From Streptomyces sp. SID12488 (lineage in GTDB: Bacteria > Actinomycetota > Actinomycetes > Streptomycetales > Streptomycetaceae): a DNA stretch of 64,000 bases. Shown here piece by piece: positions 17,522 through 26,299 of this stretch. The notes under the pieces are model-generated. The model saw only the letters and a list, made by a program, of their open reading frames with translations. It searched no databases and had not been told where the DNA came from. Numbering within the stretch: position 1 is the stretch's first letter; every line of letters starts with the position of its first letter. Made by a program: the position numbers and the translations under genes. The stretch lies in the NCBI RefSeq assembly GCF_010548275.1, contig NZ_JAAGLT010000013.1, forward strand, positions 124,001-188,000, read 5' to 3'.

Positions 17522-17995
17522 TCAGCCCGCGTCGCGCACAGCCGCCCGCGCCGACTCGATTGCCGCCACCAGCTGTTCGGGCTCCCGCGTCGACAGGTAC
17601 AGATACGGGGTGGGGTCCTTCGGGTCCGTGACCTGGACGCGCAGCGCCGTCGGGATGTAGGAGCGCAGCAGCATGAAGGCACGGGTGTCCGCCTTGTAGG
17701 TGCGCCAGGCACGCGCCTCCTCCGCGTCCAGGATCTCCGTCTCGCCCAGGGCCGCCACCGGGATCTTCGCCTCGCCCGCGATCAACGCGTCCCCCACGAC
17801 CCGGATCCGGATCGAGCCGTACGAACTCGCCGCCACCGCGGCCACCGCGGTGCCGCCCACCAGGCCGCCGAGCAGGGGCAGCGTGCCGAACGGGAGCAGG
17901 ATCAGGGCGAAGGAGACGCCGACCAGGAACGAGATCAGCCACCAGGAGCGGGGGGCCGTGAGGCGTTCTTCGTACGGGGAGGCGGAATGCTGCAT
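17522..17995 (-). CDS. DUF3093 domain membrane protein
   Basis: A 157-aa protein with two closely spaced hydrophobic helices (WWLISFLVGVSFALILLPFG and LLGGLVGGTAVAAVAASSYG, about residues 18-60), then a soluble C-terminal domain with SIRIRVVGDALIAGEAKIPV. This matches DUF3093, found next to dut across actinobacteria. The soluble part faces the cytoplasm if both helices form a hairpin. Function unknown. It is transcribed opposite to the thioesterase-dut operon, with which it shares a 58-bp promoter gap. Confidence 0.85.
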   Translation of the reverse strand: MQHSASPYEERLTAPRSWWLISFLVGVSFALILLPFGTLPLLGGLVGGTAVAAVAASSYGSIRIRVVGDALIAGEAKIPVAALGETEILDAEEARAWRTYKADTRAFMLLRSYIPTALRVQVTDPKDPTPYLYLSTREPEQLVAAIESARAAVRDAG

Positions 17996-18053
17996 GGAGC
18001 CAAGCTTGGCATGGTGTCGGTCGGCGGCCGACTCGCGGGTAAGGTCTGCGGCT

Positions 18054-18638
18054 GTGAGTGGTACTTCCGCAGCTCTGAAGCCCCCCGTCGACGCCGTGGC
18101 GCCCGTGCGGCACCCGGACGCGCCCGCGCCCGGAGAGCTCCTCGGTGCCCACTACGAACAGTGTTTCGGATGCGGCGACGGACAGGCGCACGGACTGCAC
18201 CTCGCCGCCCGGGCCGGAGACGGTGTCACGGTCACCGCCGAGTTCACCGTGCGGGAGGCCCACCAGGGCGCCCCCGGCCTCGCCCACGGCGGCGTGCTCG
18301 CCAGCGCGCTGGACGAGACACTCGGCTCGCTGAACTGGCTGCTGCGTACCATCGCCGTGACCGGACGGCTGGAGACCGAGTTCGTCCGGCCCGTGCCCGT
18401 CGGCACCCTGCTGTACCTGGAGGCCGAGGTCACCGCGGTGGCCCGGCGCAAGATCTACTCGACCGCCACCGGACGCATCGGTGGCCCCGACGGGCCCGTC
18501 GCGGTGCGCGCCGAGGCGCTGTTCATCGAGGTCAAGGTCGAGCACTTCATCGACAACGGCCGCCCGGAGGAGATCCAGGCGGCCATGAGCGACCCGGACC
18601 AGATCCGGCGCGCCCGCGCATTCGAGGTGAACCCGTGA
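18054..18638 (+). CDS. PaaI-type hotdog thioesterase
   Basis: A 194-aa hotdog-fold protein. After a disordered N-terminus it has YEQCFGCGDGQAHGLHL, the cysteine-rich opening common to actinobacterial PaaI-like thioesterases, and then GLAHGGVLASALDETLGSL, the central helix with the catalytic Asp/Glu. It should hydrolyse acyl-CoA thioesters in the cytoplasm; the substrate is unknown. The GTG at 18054 has AAGG about 9 bases upstream. The stop overlaps the GTG of dut (GTGA), so translation is coupled. Confidence 0.87.
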   Translation: MSGTSAALKPPVDAVAPVRHPDAPAPGELLGAHYEQCFGCGDGQAHGLHLAARAGDGVTVTAEFTVREAHQGAPGLAHGGVLASALDETLGSLNWLLRTIAVTGRLETEFVRPVPVGTLLYLEAEVTAVARRKIYSTATGRIGGPDGPVAVRAEALFIEVKVEHFIDNGRPEEIQAAMSDPDQIRRARAFEVNP

Positions 18639-19201
18639 GCCCCGCACCCGTGGGCCGTGAGCCCCTGGACGTACTCATCCGCCGCGTCGATCCGGACGTA
18701 CCGCTTCCGGCGTACGCGCAGCCGGGTGACGCCGGAGCCGACCTGCGGACCACGCAGGAGTGCGAACTGGCGCCCGGGGAACGGGCTGTTCTCCCCACCG
18801 GGGTGTCTGTCGCGCTCCCGGACGGGTACGCGGCCTTCGTGCACCCTCGTTCGGGCCTCGCGGCCCGGTGCGGTGTCGCTCTGGTGAATGCCCCGGGGAC
18901 GGTTGATGCCGGGTACCGTGGGGAGATCAAGGTGATCGTGGTGAATCTCGACCCGCACAAACCCGTGCGATTCGAGCGCTTCGACAGGATTGCCCAACTG
19001 GTCGTCCAGCAGGTCGAGAAGGTCCGCTTCCGGGAGGTCGCGGAACTTCCAGGCTCGGCGCGGGCCGAGGGGGGCTTCGGGTCCACCGGCGGTCACGCCT
19101 CGGTGGGCGGTGCGAGCGGTCACAGCGATCAGGCCGCAGTAAGCGGCACAACGGGTGGGAATCGATACGCTTCGGTCGTAGCCGACCGGGAAGGACAGTG
19201 A
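18635..19201 (+). CDS. dut: dUTP diphosphatase
   Basis: A trimeric-type dUTPase, which hydrolyses dUTP to dUMP and keeps uracil out of DNA. The five motifs are seen: PGDAGADL, HPRSGLAARCG, NAPGTVDAGYRGEIKV, RIAQLVV and the C-terminal GFGSTGGH. The protein is 188 aa, longer than the usual 150, owing to a Ser/Gly-rich tail after motif 5. The GTG at 18635 overlaps the thioesterase stop and is preceded by GAGGTGA. It lies in the thioesterase-dut-DUF3710 operon. Confidence 0.95.
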   Translation: MSPAPVGREPLDVLIRRVDPDVPLPAYAQPGDAGADLRTTQECELAPGERAVLPTGVSVALPDGYAAFVHPRSGLAARCGVALVNAPGTVDAGYRGEIKVIVVNLDPHKPVRFERFDRIAQLVVQQVEKVRFREVAELPGSARAEGGFGSTGGHASVGGASGHSDQAAVSGTTGGNRYASVVADREGQ

Positions 19202-19202
19202 C

Positions 19203-19973
19203 GTGTTCGGACGTCGCAAGAAGAAGGGTGCCGCCGAGGACGCGGCCGGCGAGGCCGAGCAGGTCGTCGACAGCGTCGATACCGAGGCGGACGAAGCAGC
19301 GGGCGGCCGTGCGCGCGTCCGGCTGGAGCCGGAGCCCCGTCCCGACGGGCCCTGGGACGACACCGAGGTGCGCGAGCCCGGCGAGGGCCGGGTGGACCTG
19401 GGCGGACTGTTCGTGCCCGGGGTCGACGGCATGGAACTGCGTGTCGAGGTCGCGGGTGACGCGATCGTCGCGGCGACCGTCGTGCTGCGCGACAGCGCCG
19501 TGCAGCTCCAGGCCTTCGCCGCGCCCAAGCGCGAGGGCATCTGGGGCGAGGTGCGCGAGGAGATCGCCAGCGGCATCACCCAGCAGGGTGGCATCGTCGA
19601 CGAGGTCGAGGGGCCGCTGGGCTGGGAGCTGCGGGCGCAGGTGCCGGTGCAACTGCCGGACGGCACGGGCGGTTTCCAGGTCGTACGGTTCGTCGGTGTG
19701 GACGGTCCGCGATGGTTCCTGCGAGGGGTCATCTCCGGGCAGGGCGCCGTGCAGCCGCAGGCCGCCGGTCTCCTGGAGCAGATCTTCAGGGACACGGTCG
19801 TCGTCCGTGGCGAGGGGCCGATGGCGCCCCGCGACCCGATCGTCCTGAAACTGCCGAACGACGCGCAGATGGTGCCCGAGGGCGTCCAGCAGGTCGAGGA
19901 AGAGGCGGGTTCCCGCTTCGGTGGCGGCATGGGCCAGCTGCAGCGCGGACCGGAGATCACCGAGGTTCGCTAG
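19203..19973 (+). CDS. DUF3710 domain protein
   Basis: A 256-aa protein with an acidic N-terminus (FGRRKKKGAAEDAAGE) and a DUF3710 domain from about residue 60. This domain is found beside dut in actinobacteria (Rv2696c in M. tuberculosis, as I recall). Conserved-looking blocks include GRVDLGGLFVPG, PKREGIWGEVREEIASGI and QVVRFVGVDGPRWFLRGVIS. It has no signal peptide or membrane segment. Function unknown. The GTG start follows the dut stop by one base with GAAGGA upstream, so it is in the dut operon. A strong hairpin follows the gene. Confidence 0.85.
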   Translation: MFGRRKKKGAAEDAAGEAEQVVDSVDTEADEAAGGRARVRLEPEPRPDGPWDDTEVREPGEGRVDLGGLFVPGVDGMELRVEVAGDAIVAATVVLRDSAVQLQAFAAPKREGIWGEVREEIASGITQQGGIVDEVEGPLGWELRAQVPVQLPDGTGGFQVVRFVGVDGPRWFLRGVISGQGAVQPQAAGLLEQIFRDTVVVRGEGPMAPRDPIVLKLPNDAQMVPEGVQQVEEEAGSRFGGGMGQLQRGPEITEVR

Positions 19974-19991
19974 CCGCGTCACTTCTCACGC

Positions 19992-20028
19992 CACGGGCCG
20001 TACTCCTCACCGAGGAGTACGGCCCGTG
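19992..20028 (+). terminator. terminator hairpin of the dut operon
   Basis: A perfect 17-bp stem (19992-20008 with 20012-20028) and a 3-base loop ACC, starting 19 bp after the DUF3710 stop. Confidence 0.85.
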
Positions 20029-20160
20029 TTCCGTTCGCCGGTGGGTGCGTCAGGGTTGCGTCAAAGACCTGTCTCGGCCCGCTTCTCGTCCCTTTTGTCG
20101 ACATTGTTGGACGTAAGGTCGACGCTGCGCAATCAGTGGGCGCGGGAAGACAATGAGGCC

Positions 20161-22788
20161 ATGGGACGCGGCAAGCTTCGGATCTACCTCGGTGCGGCAC
20201 CGGGCGTCGGCAAGACGTACGCGATGCTGTCCGAGGCGCACCGTCGTGTCGAGCGCGGGACGGACTGCGTGGTGGCCTTCGTGGAGCACCACGGCCGGCC
20301 GCGCACGGAGGTGATGCTCCACGGGCTGGAGCAGATTCCGCGCAAGGACCTGCCCTACCGCGGAGCCGTGTTCACCGAGATGGACGTGGACGCCGTGCTC
20401 GCCCGCCGGCCGCAGATCGCCCTGGTGGACGAACTGCCGCACACCAACATCCCCGGCTCGCGCAACACCAAGCGCTGGCAGGACGTGGAGGAGTTGCTGG
20501 CCGCGGGTATTGACGTGATCTCGACTGCCAACATTCAACATCTTGAGTCGTTGGGTGATGTGGTTGAGTCGATCACTGGTGTTCGTCAACAGGAGACCGT
20601 CCCCGACGAGGTGGTCCGGCGTGCGGATCAGATCGAGCTGGTCGACATGTCCCCGCAGGCGCTGCGGCGGCGGATGGCCCACGGCAACATCTACAAGTCC
20701 GACAAGGTCGACGCGGCTCTCGCCAACTACTTCCGGCCGGGGAACCTGACGGCTCTGCGGGAGCTGGCACTGCTGTGGGTGGCGGACCGGGTCGACGAGT
20801 ACCTGACCGAGTACCGCAGTGAGCATCAGGTCTCCAGGATCTGGGGCTCGCGCGAGCGGATCGTCGTCGGACTGACCGGCGGCCCCGAGGGCCGCACGCT
20901 GATCCGGCGGGCCGCGCGGCTCGCGGAGAAGGGCGCCGGCGGCGAGGTCATGGCCGTCTACGTCGCCCGCAGCGACGGTCTGACCAATGCCTCGCCGAAG
21001 GAGCTGGCCGTTCAGCGCACGCTGGCCGAAGATCTTGGCGGAACGTTTCATCACGTGGTCGGGGACGACGTCCCGGCGGCGCTGCTGGACTTCGCGCGGG
21101 GCGTGAACGCCACACAGATCGTGCTGGGCGTCTCCCGGCGCAAGACCTGGCAGTACGTCTTCGGGCCCGGGGTGGGCGCGACCGTGGCCCGGGACTCGGG
21201 GCCCGACCTCGACGTCCATCTGATCACCCACGACGAGGCCGGCAAGGGCCGCGGGCTGCCCGTGGCCCGGGGGGCCCGGCTCGGGCGGGCGCGGATCGTG
21301 TGGGGCTGGCTGGTCGGCGTGGCCGGTCCGGTGGTCCTCGCGCTGCTGCTGAACGCCGTCGACCTCGGTCTCGCCAACGACATGCTGCTGTTCCTGGCGC
21401 TCACGGTGGCGGCGGCCCTGCTCGGCGGCCTGTACCCGGCGCTGGCCTCGGCGGCGGTCGGCTCGATGCTGCTGAACTACTTCTACACGCCGCCGTACCA
21501 CCGGCTGACCATCGCCGACCCGAAGAACATCGTCGCCCTCGTGATCTTCTTCGGGGTCGCCGTGTCGGTGGCGTCCGTGGTGGATCTGGCCGCCCGGCGC
21601 ACGCATCAGGCGGCCCGGCTGCGGGCCGAGTCGGAGATCCTCTCCTTCCTCGCGGGCAGCGTCCTGCGCGGCGAGACCAGCCTGGAGGCCCTCCTCGACC
21701 GGGTCCGGGAGACCTTCGGCATGGAGTCCGTGGCCCTGCTGGAGCGGGCCTCCGACGTCGATCCGTGGACCTGCGCGGGCAGCGTCGGCACCCGGCAGGC
21801 GGTGGAGCGGCCGGAGGACGCGGACGTGGACATGCCGGTCGGTGACCACATGGCGCTCGCGCTGTCCGGCCGGGTACTGCCCGCCGCCGACCGGCGTGTG
21901 CTGGCCGCGTTCGCCGCCCAGGCGGCCGTGGTGCTGGACCGCCGGCGCCTCCAGTCCCAGGCCGACCAGGCCCGTACCCTCGCCGAGGGCAACCGGATCC
22001 GCACGGCGCTGCTCGCCGCTGTCAGCCATGACCTCCGTACGCCGCTGGCCGGGATCAAGGCGGCGGTCTCGTCGCTGCGGTCGGACGATGTGGCGTGGTC
22101 CGAGGAGGACCAGGCCGAACTGCTGGCCGGCATCGAGGACGGGGCCGACCGGCTCGACCACCTCGTGGGCAACCTGCTCGACATGTCCCGGCTCCAGACC
22201 GGCACCGTCACCCCGCTGATCAGGGAGATCGACCTCGACGAGGTGGTGCCGATGGCGCTGGGCGGCGTACCCGAGGACAGCGTCGAGCTGGACATTCCCG
22301 AGACCCTGCCGATGGTTGCCGTCGACCCCGGGCTGCTGGAGCGGTCGGTGGCCAACCTGGTCGAGAACGCCGTCAAGTACAGCCCGGACGGGGAGACGGT
22401 GCTGGTGGCCGCCAGTGCCATCGCCGAGCGGGTGGAGGTGCGGGTGGTGGACCGGGGGCCGGGGGTGCCGGACGAGGCCAAGGACCGCATTTTCGAGCCC
22501 TTCCAGCGATACGGTGACGCTCCGCGCGGGGCCGGGGTGGGGCTGGGGCTCGCGGTGGCGCGGGGGTTCGCCGAGGCGATGGGCGGCACCCTGCGGGCCG
22601 AGGACACGCCTGGGGGCGGGCTGAGCATGGTGCTCACGGTGCGGGCGGCGACGGCGGGCGCAGGGGATGAGTTCCTGCGGCGTGGTGGGGCGGGGACGAC
22701 GGAAACGGGAACAGAAGTGCCGACAGCGGCGGTAGGGACAGGGCCGGCAGGGACAGCGGCGGCGGAGTCGGAAAGGCAGGTTTCATGA
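20161..22788 (+). CDS. kdpD: KdpD, potassium sensor histidine kinase
   Basis: An 875-aa kinase of full KdpD layout: an N-terminal KdpD domain with Walker A GAAPGVGKTYAML (12-24) and ALVDELPHTN, a universal-stress-like domain (about 240-370), four membrane helices (about 375-480), a GAF-like region, the H-box VSHDLRTPLAG (about 620), and a HATPase ending GVGLGLAVARGFAEAMGG. It phosphorylates KdpE in response to low K+ or osmotic stress. Codons for residues about 115-147 are AT-rich and unlike the rest. The ATG at 20161 has only a weak ribosome site. No kdpFABC genes lie nearby. Confidence 0.93.
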   Translation: MGRGKLRIYLGAAPGVGKTYAMLSEAHRRVERGTDCVVAFVEHHGRPRTEVMLHGLEQIPRKDLPYRGAVFTEMDVDAVLARRPQIALVDELPHTNIPGSRNTKRWQDVEELLAAGIDVISTANIQHLESLGDVVESITGVRQQETVPDEVVRRADQIELVDMSPQALRRRMAHGNIYKSDKVDAALANYFRPGNLTALRELALLWVADRVDEYLTEYRSEHQVSRIWGSRERIVVGLTGGPEGRTLIRRAARLAEKGAGGEVMAVYVARSDGLTNASPKELAVQRTLAEDLGGTFHHVVGDDVPAALLDFARGVNATQIVLGVSRRKTWQYVFGPGVGATVARDSGPDLDVHLITHDEAGKGRGLPVARGARLGRARIVWGWLVGVAGPVVLALLLNAVDLGLANDMLLFLALTVAAALLGGLYPALASAAVGSMLLNYFYTPPYHRLTIADPKNIVALVIFFGVAVSVASVVDLAARRTHQAARLRAESEILSFLAGSVLRGETSLEALLDRVRETFGMESVALLERASDVDPWTCAGSVGTRQAVERPEDADVDMPVGDHMALALSGRVLPAADRRVLAAFAAQAAVVLDRRRLQSQADQARTLAEGNRIRTALLAAVSHDLRTPLAGIKAAVSSLRSDDVAWSEEDQAELLAGIEDGADRLDHLVGNLLDMSRLQTGTVTPLIREIDLDEVVPMALGGVPEDSVELDIPETLPMVAVDPGLLERSVANLVENAVKYSPDGETVLVAASAIAERVEVRVVDRGPGVPDEAKDRIFEPFQRYGDAPRGAGVGLGLAVARGFAEAMGGTLRAEDTPGGGLSMVLTVRAATAGAGDEFLRRGGAGTTETGTEVPTAAVGTGPAGTAAAESERQVS

Positions 22789-23468
22789 CCCGGGTGCTGG
22801 TGGTCGAGGACGAGCCGCAGATCGTGCGTGCCCTCGTGATCAACCTCAGGGCACGCAAGTACGAGGTCGACGCGGCCCACGACGGTGCCACCGCCCTCGA
22901 ACTCGCCGCCGCCCGCCATCCCGACGTGGTCGTGCTCGACCTGGGACTGCCCGACATGGACGGCGTCGAGGTGATCAAGGGGCTCCGCGGCTGGACACGG
23001 GTGCCCATCCTGGTGCTGTCGGCCCGGCACTCGTCCGACGAGAAGGTCGAGGCGCTCGACGCGGGCGCCGACGACTACGTCACCAAGCCCTTCGGCATGG
23101 ACGAACTCCTGGCCCGGCTGCGGGCCGCGGTCCGCCGGGCCGAGCCCACCGGGAGCGCCGAGGACGACGTCATGGTCGAGACCGACGAGTTCACCGTCGA
23201 CCTCGCCGCGAAGAAGGTCCACCGCGGCGGACGTGACGTACGGCTGACGCCCACGGAGTGGCATCTGCTGGAGGTGCTCGTGCGCAACACGGGACGGCTG
23301 GTCAGCCAGAGACAGCTGCTCCAGGAGGTGTGGGGGCCGTCCTACGGGACGGAGACCAACTATCTGCGCGTGTACATGGCGCAGCTGCGGCGCAAGCTGG
23401 AGGCGGATCCCTCGCATCCGAGGCACTTCGTCACCGAACCCGGGATGGGGTACCGGTTCGAGCGGTAG
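22785..23468 (+). CDS. kdpE: KdpE, OmpR-family response regulator
   Basis: A 227-aa response regulator starting MTRVLVVEDEPQIVRALVIN. The phospho-acceptor Asp is in VVLDLGLPD, the conserved lysine in VTKPFGM, and a winged-helix domain ends TNYLRVYMAQLRRKLE...TEPGMGYRFER. The first ATG overlaps the kdpD stop (ATGA), so it is coupled to kdpD and is its cognate partner. In other bacteria it activates kdpFABC; here the closest K+ transport genes are the RCK pair and the KimA-like permease 1.3-3 kb downstream. Confidence 0.93.
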   Translation: MTRVLVVEDEPQIVRALVINLRARKYEVDAAHDGATALELAAARHPDVVVLDLGLPDMDGVEVIKGLRGWTRVPILVLSARHSSDEKVEALDAGADDYVTKPFGMDELLARLRAAVRRAEPTGSAEDDVMVETDEFTVDLAAKKVHRGGRDVRLTPTEWHLLEVLVRNTGRLVSQRQLLQEVWGPSYGTETNYLRVYMAQLRRKLEADPSHPRHFVTEPGMGYRFER

Positions 23469-23534
23469 GGCTGTCCTCAGGGAGGCATGGTCCCGGGGTA
23501 CGTCGGTGTCGGTGGGCGCCGGTACGCTTCAGGT

Positions 23535-23933
23535 ATGAGTGCTGTTCCTCGTTCCGAGAAGCCGGTGGGCCGGTTCCGGCGCATGCTCGACCGGCTCTCC
23601 TCGTCGCAGGAGGACCTGGAGTCCGAGGAGCTGCGCGAGGACACCGAGACCGCGGGCTGTACGCGTATCGGTGACTGCCACGACCGACAGATAGTGACGG
23701 TTACTGGTACGTTGCGCACGGTCACGCTGCGGCCGAGGGCGGGGGTTCCGGCCCTGGAGGCCGAGCTCTTCGACGGTTCGGCCGCGCTGGACGTGGTGTG
23801 GCTCGGCAGGCGTTCCATCGTCGGGATAGAGCCGGGGCGCAAGCTGATCGCGTCGGGGCGGATCTCGATGAGCCGGGGCCGCCGTGTGCTGTTCAATCCG
23901 AAATACGAACTGAGACCTCTCGGACGGGAGTAG
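23535..23933 (+). CDS. OB-fold nucleic-acid-binding-type protein
   Basis: A 132-aa small protein with an OB-fold of the tRNA-anticodon/RecG type: VTGTLRTVTLRPRAGVPALE, LDVVWLGRRSIVGIEPGRKL and ASGRISMSRGRRVLFNPKYE. It is the family found in actinobacteria next to a DUF3159 gene (Rv2694c in M. tuberculosis). The binding partner is unknown. The ATG at 23535 has no good ribosome site, but TACGCT (23523-23528) lies just before it, so a leaderless transcript is possible. The DUF3159 gene follows 3 bp later. Confidence 0.8.
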   Translation: MSAVPRSEKPVGRFRRMLDRLSSSQEDLESEELREDTETAGCTRIGDCHDRQIVTVTGTLRTVTLRPRAGVPALEAELFDGSAALDVVWLGRRSIVGIEPGRKLIASGRISMSRGRRVLFNPKYELRPLGRE

Positions 23934-23936
23934 CCG

Positions 23937-24656
23937 GTGACGTCGCTCGACAAGCCGACCGAAGACGCCCAGCACGATTCCAGGGCGGTGACCGAGGCCG
24001 CGCTCTTCGAGGCGTTCGGCGGTCTGCGGGGCATGATCGAGACGGTCCTGCCGGGGCTGCTCTTCGTCACGATCTACACGATCAACAAGGACCTGCACTC
24101 GTCGGCCATCGCGGCCCTTGGTGTCTCGGTGCTGCTGGTCGTGGTGCGCCTCGTCATGAAGGACACCGTCAAGCACGCCTTCAGCGGTGTGTTCGGTGTC
24201 GCCTTCGGTGTCTTCTTCGCGATGTTTACGGGCAACGCCAAGAACTTCTATCTGCCCGGCATGTTCTACACGCTGGGGCTGGCGCTGGCGTACATCATCA
24301 CGACGCTGGCCGGTGTTCCGCTGCTCGGGCTGATCCTCGGCCCGGTCTTCAAGGAGAACCTCTCCTGGCGTACGCGGAATCCGGGGCGCAAGAAGGCGTA
24401 CACGAAGGCCAGTTGGGCGTGGGGGCTGATCCTGCTCGCCAAGTGCGCGATTCTCTTCCCGCTGTACCTGTGGGCCGACACGGCGTCGCTCGGGTGGGTG
24501 TTGGTGGCGTTGAAGATTCCGCCGTTCCTGCTGGCCGTGTGGCTCACGTGGGTGTTCCTGGCGAAGGCGCCGGCGCCGATCGATGTGTTCGCGGAGATGG
24601 AGGCGGAGGAGCGGGCGGCTGAGGAGCGGAAGGCTGCGGCTTCCTCTTCCGAGTAG
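23937..24656 (+). CDS. DUF3159 membrane protein
   Basis: A 239-aa membrane protein with about six hydrophobic segments, including VLPGLLFVTIYTINKDL, VSVLLVVVRLVMKDTV and FYLPGMFYTLGLALAYI. The C-terminus is cytoplasmic and rich in Glu/Ala (VFAEMEAEERAAEERKAA). It matches DUF3159, conserved beside the RCK genes ceoBC in actinobacteria. Function unknown; its position next to K+ regulators suggests, but does not prove, a transport-related role. GTG at 23937 has GGAGTAGCC upstream. It is convergent with the RCK genes, with a dispersed repeat between. Confidence 0.82.
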   Translation: MTSLDKPTEDAQHDSRAVTEAALFEAFGGLRGMIETVLPGLLFVTIYTINKDLHSSAIAALGVSVLLVVVRLVMKDTVKHAFSGVFGVAFGVFFAMFTGNAKNFYLPGMFYTLGLALAYIITTLAGVPLLGLILGPVFKENLSWRTRNPGRKKAYTKASWAWGLILLAKCAILFPLYLWADTASLGWVLVALKIPPFLLAVWLTWVFLAKAPAPIDVFAEMEAEERAAEERKAAASSSE

Positions 24657-24696
24657 GTTCCGCGTAGGGGAGTCGAACAGTGGGAGCGGGCGTCGG

Positions 24697-24801
24697 GGTG
24701 TTTCGCCCCCGCCGCCCCTACCCGTGCCCCATCTCTGGGGGCTGCGCCCCCAGACCCCCCTTCGGCCTGGACGGCCTCGTCCTCAAACGCCGGACGGGCT
24801 G
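24697..24801. repeat. dispersed intergenic repeat, copy A
   Basis: Copy A of an element also found at 53297 and 58063. It contains the hairpin CTGGGGGC-TGC-GCCCCCAG (24735-24753), a second stem GGCC-TGGAC-GGCC, and the tail CCTCAAACGCCGGACGGGC. It lies between the convergent DUF3159 and RCK genes, where it could act as a two-way terminator. Confidence 0.85.
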
Positions 24802-24812
24802 AAAAGCGTCGG

Positions 24813-25490
24813 TCAGCTCGGGGCTTCCTCCTTGCGTACCGACAGGAGGTCCTCCAGTTGTTCCTCCCTGGCCTGGGCGGCTACGAACAGGAGTTCGTCG
24901 CCGGCTTCCAGGGAGTCCTCGCGGGTCGGGGTGAGGACCCGGGAGCCGCGGATGATCGTCACCAGGGACGTGTCGTCCGGCCACTCCACGTCGCCCACCT
25001 GGGTGCCGGCCAGCGCCGACTCCGGGGGGAGGGTCAGTTCGACCAGGTTCGCGTCGCCGTGGCTGAACCGGAGCAGGCGCACCAGGTCGCCGACGCTCAC
25101 CGCCTCCTCGACCAGGGCCGACATCAGACGGGGAGTGGAGACCGCCACGTCCACGCCCCAGGCCTCGGTGAACAGCCATTCGTTCTTGGGGTTGTTGACG
25201 CGGGCGACGACGCGCGGAACGCCGTACTCCGTCTTCGCGAGCAGGGACACGACCAGGTTCACCTTGTCGTCGCCCGTCGCGGCGATCACGACGTTGCAGC
25301 GCTGCAACGCCGCCTCGTCCAGCGAGGTGATCTCGCAGGCGTCGGCCAGCAGCCACTCCGCCTGGGGGACCCGCTCGACCGAGATGGCCGTGGGGGCCTT
25401 GTCGATCAGCAGGATCTCGTGGCCGTTCTCCAGCAGCTCGCCCGCGATCGAGCGGCCGACGGCACCGGCACCGGCAATGGCGACTCTCAT
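24813..25490 (-). CDS. TrkA-family (RCK) potassium-uptake regulator, second of pair
   Basis: A 225-aa RCK_N/RCK_C protein: the NAD-binding Rossmann motif GAGAVGRSIAGELLENG (about 7-23), acidic strand end LLIDKAP, and a C-terminal RCK_C domain with SALAGTQVGDVEWPD. Such proteins gate K+ channels or transporters according to NAD(H) or nucleotide binding. The pair corresponds to CeoB/CeoC of mycobacteria. The ATG overlaps the upstream RCK gene's stop by one base (TGATG). Which membrane partner it gates is unknown; the KimA-like importer is the nearest candidate. Confidence 0.9.
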   Translation of the reverse strand: MRVAIAGAGAVGRSIAGELLENGHEILLIDKAPTAISVERVPQAEWLLADACEITSLDEAALQRCNVVIAATGDDKVNLVVSLLAKTEYGVPRVVARVNNPKNEWLFTEAWGVDVAVSTPRLMSALVEEAVSVGDLVRLLRFSHGDANLVELTLPPESALAGTQVGDVEWPDDTSLVTIIRGSRVLTPTREDSLEAGDELLFVAAQAREEQLEDLLSVRKEEAPS

Positions 25491-26161
25491 CAGTGACCGG
25501 CCTCCTCTTCAGGGCCCTCGGCGAAAGACGCCTCGACCTTCTCGACGTGGTCCGTACGCATCATCACGTGCACCAGGTCGCCCTCCTGCAGCACCGTCTG
25601 CGAGGTGGGCAGAACCGCCTCGCCCAGGCGGGTGAGGAAGGCGACACGTACGCCGGTCTCGTCCTGCATCTTGCTGATCTTGTGTCCGACCCAGGCCGAC
25701 GACGCGTGCACCTCGGCCAGCTGGACGCCACCGGTGGGATCGCGCCACAGCGGTTCCGCACCGGACGGCAGCAGCCTGCGCAGCATCTGGTCGGCCGTCC
25801 AGCGGACCGTGGCGACGGTCGGGATGCCCAGCCGCTGGTAGACCTCGGCCCGGCGCGGGTCGTAGATACGGGCCGCGACGTTCTCGATGCCGAACATCTC
25901 GCGGGCCACCCGGGCGGCGATGATGTTCGAGTTGTCGCCGCTGGAGACGGCGGCGAACGCGCCGGCGTCCTCGATACCAGCCTCGCGCAGGGTGTCCTGG
26001 TCGAAACCGACCCCGGTGACACGACGGCCGCCGAACCCGGAGCCCAGTCGTCGGAAGGCGGTGGGGTCCTGGTCGATCACGGCGACCGTGTGCCCCTGTT
26101 GCTCCAGGGTCTGCGCGAGAGCGGAACCCACTCTGCCGCAGCCCATGATGACGATGTGCAC
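25490..26161 (-). CDS. TrkA-family (RCK) potassium-uptake regulator, first of pair
   Basis: A 223-aa RCK protein, with MGCGRVGSALAQTLEQQGHT (glycine motif GCGRVG) and VIDQDPTAF at the N-terminus, and a RCK_C domain near 150-223 beginning SAWVGHKISKMQDE. I chose the GTG at 26161: GGAAGGAC lies about 5 bases upstream and the Rossmann strand begins at once; an upstream extension lacks conservation. It is translationally coupled to the second RCK gene. A 32-aa membrane peptide is encoded 138 bp upstream in the same direction. Confidence 0.9.
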   Translation of the reverse strand: MHIVIMGCGRVGSALAQTLEQQGHTVAVIDQDPTAFRRLGSGFGGRRVTGVGFDQDTLREAGIEDAGAFAAVSSGDNSNIIAARVAREMFGIENVAARIYDPRRAEVYQRLGIPTVATVRWTADQMLRRLLPSGAEPLWRDPTGGVQLAEVHASSAWVGHKISKMQDETGVRVAFLTRLGEAVLPTSQTVLQEGDLVHVMMRTDHVEKVEASFAEGPEEEAGH

Positions 26162-26299
26162 GACCGTCCTTCCGATCCGATGTCGAAGCCCGCCGTTGTC
26201 GACTTGGCTTGAACAGGGTCTCAGACCCCTGCCCAAGCTATACACGCACGGTGGCCGCAGGGCACCCCCGTGTGCACTCCGTGTGTACCCGCGGGCCGT

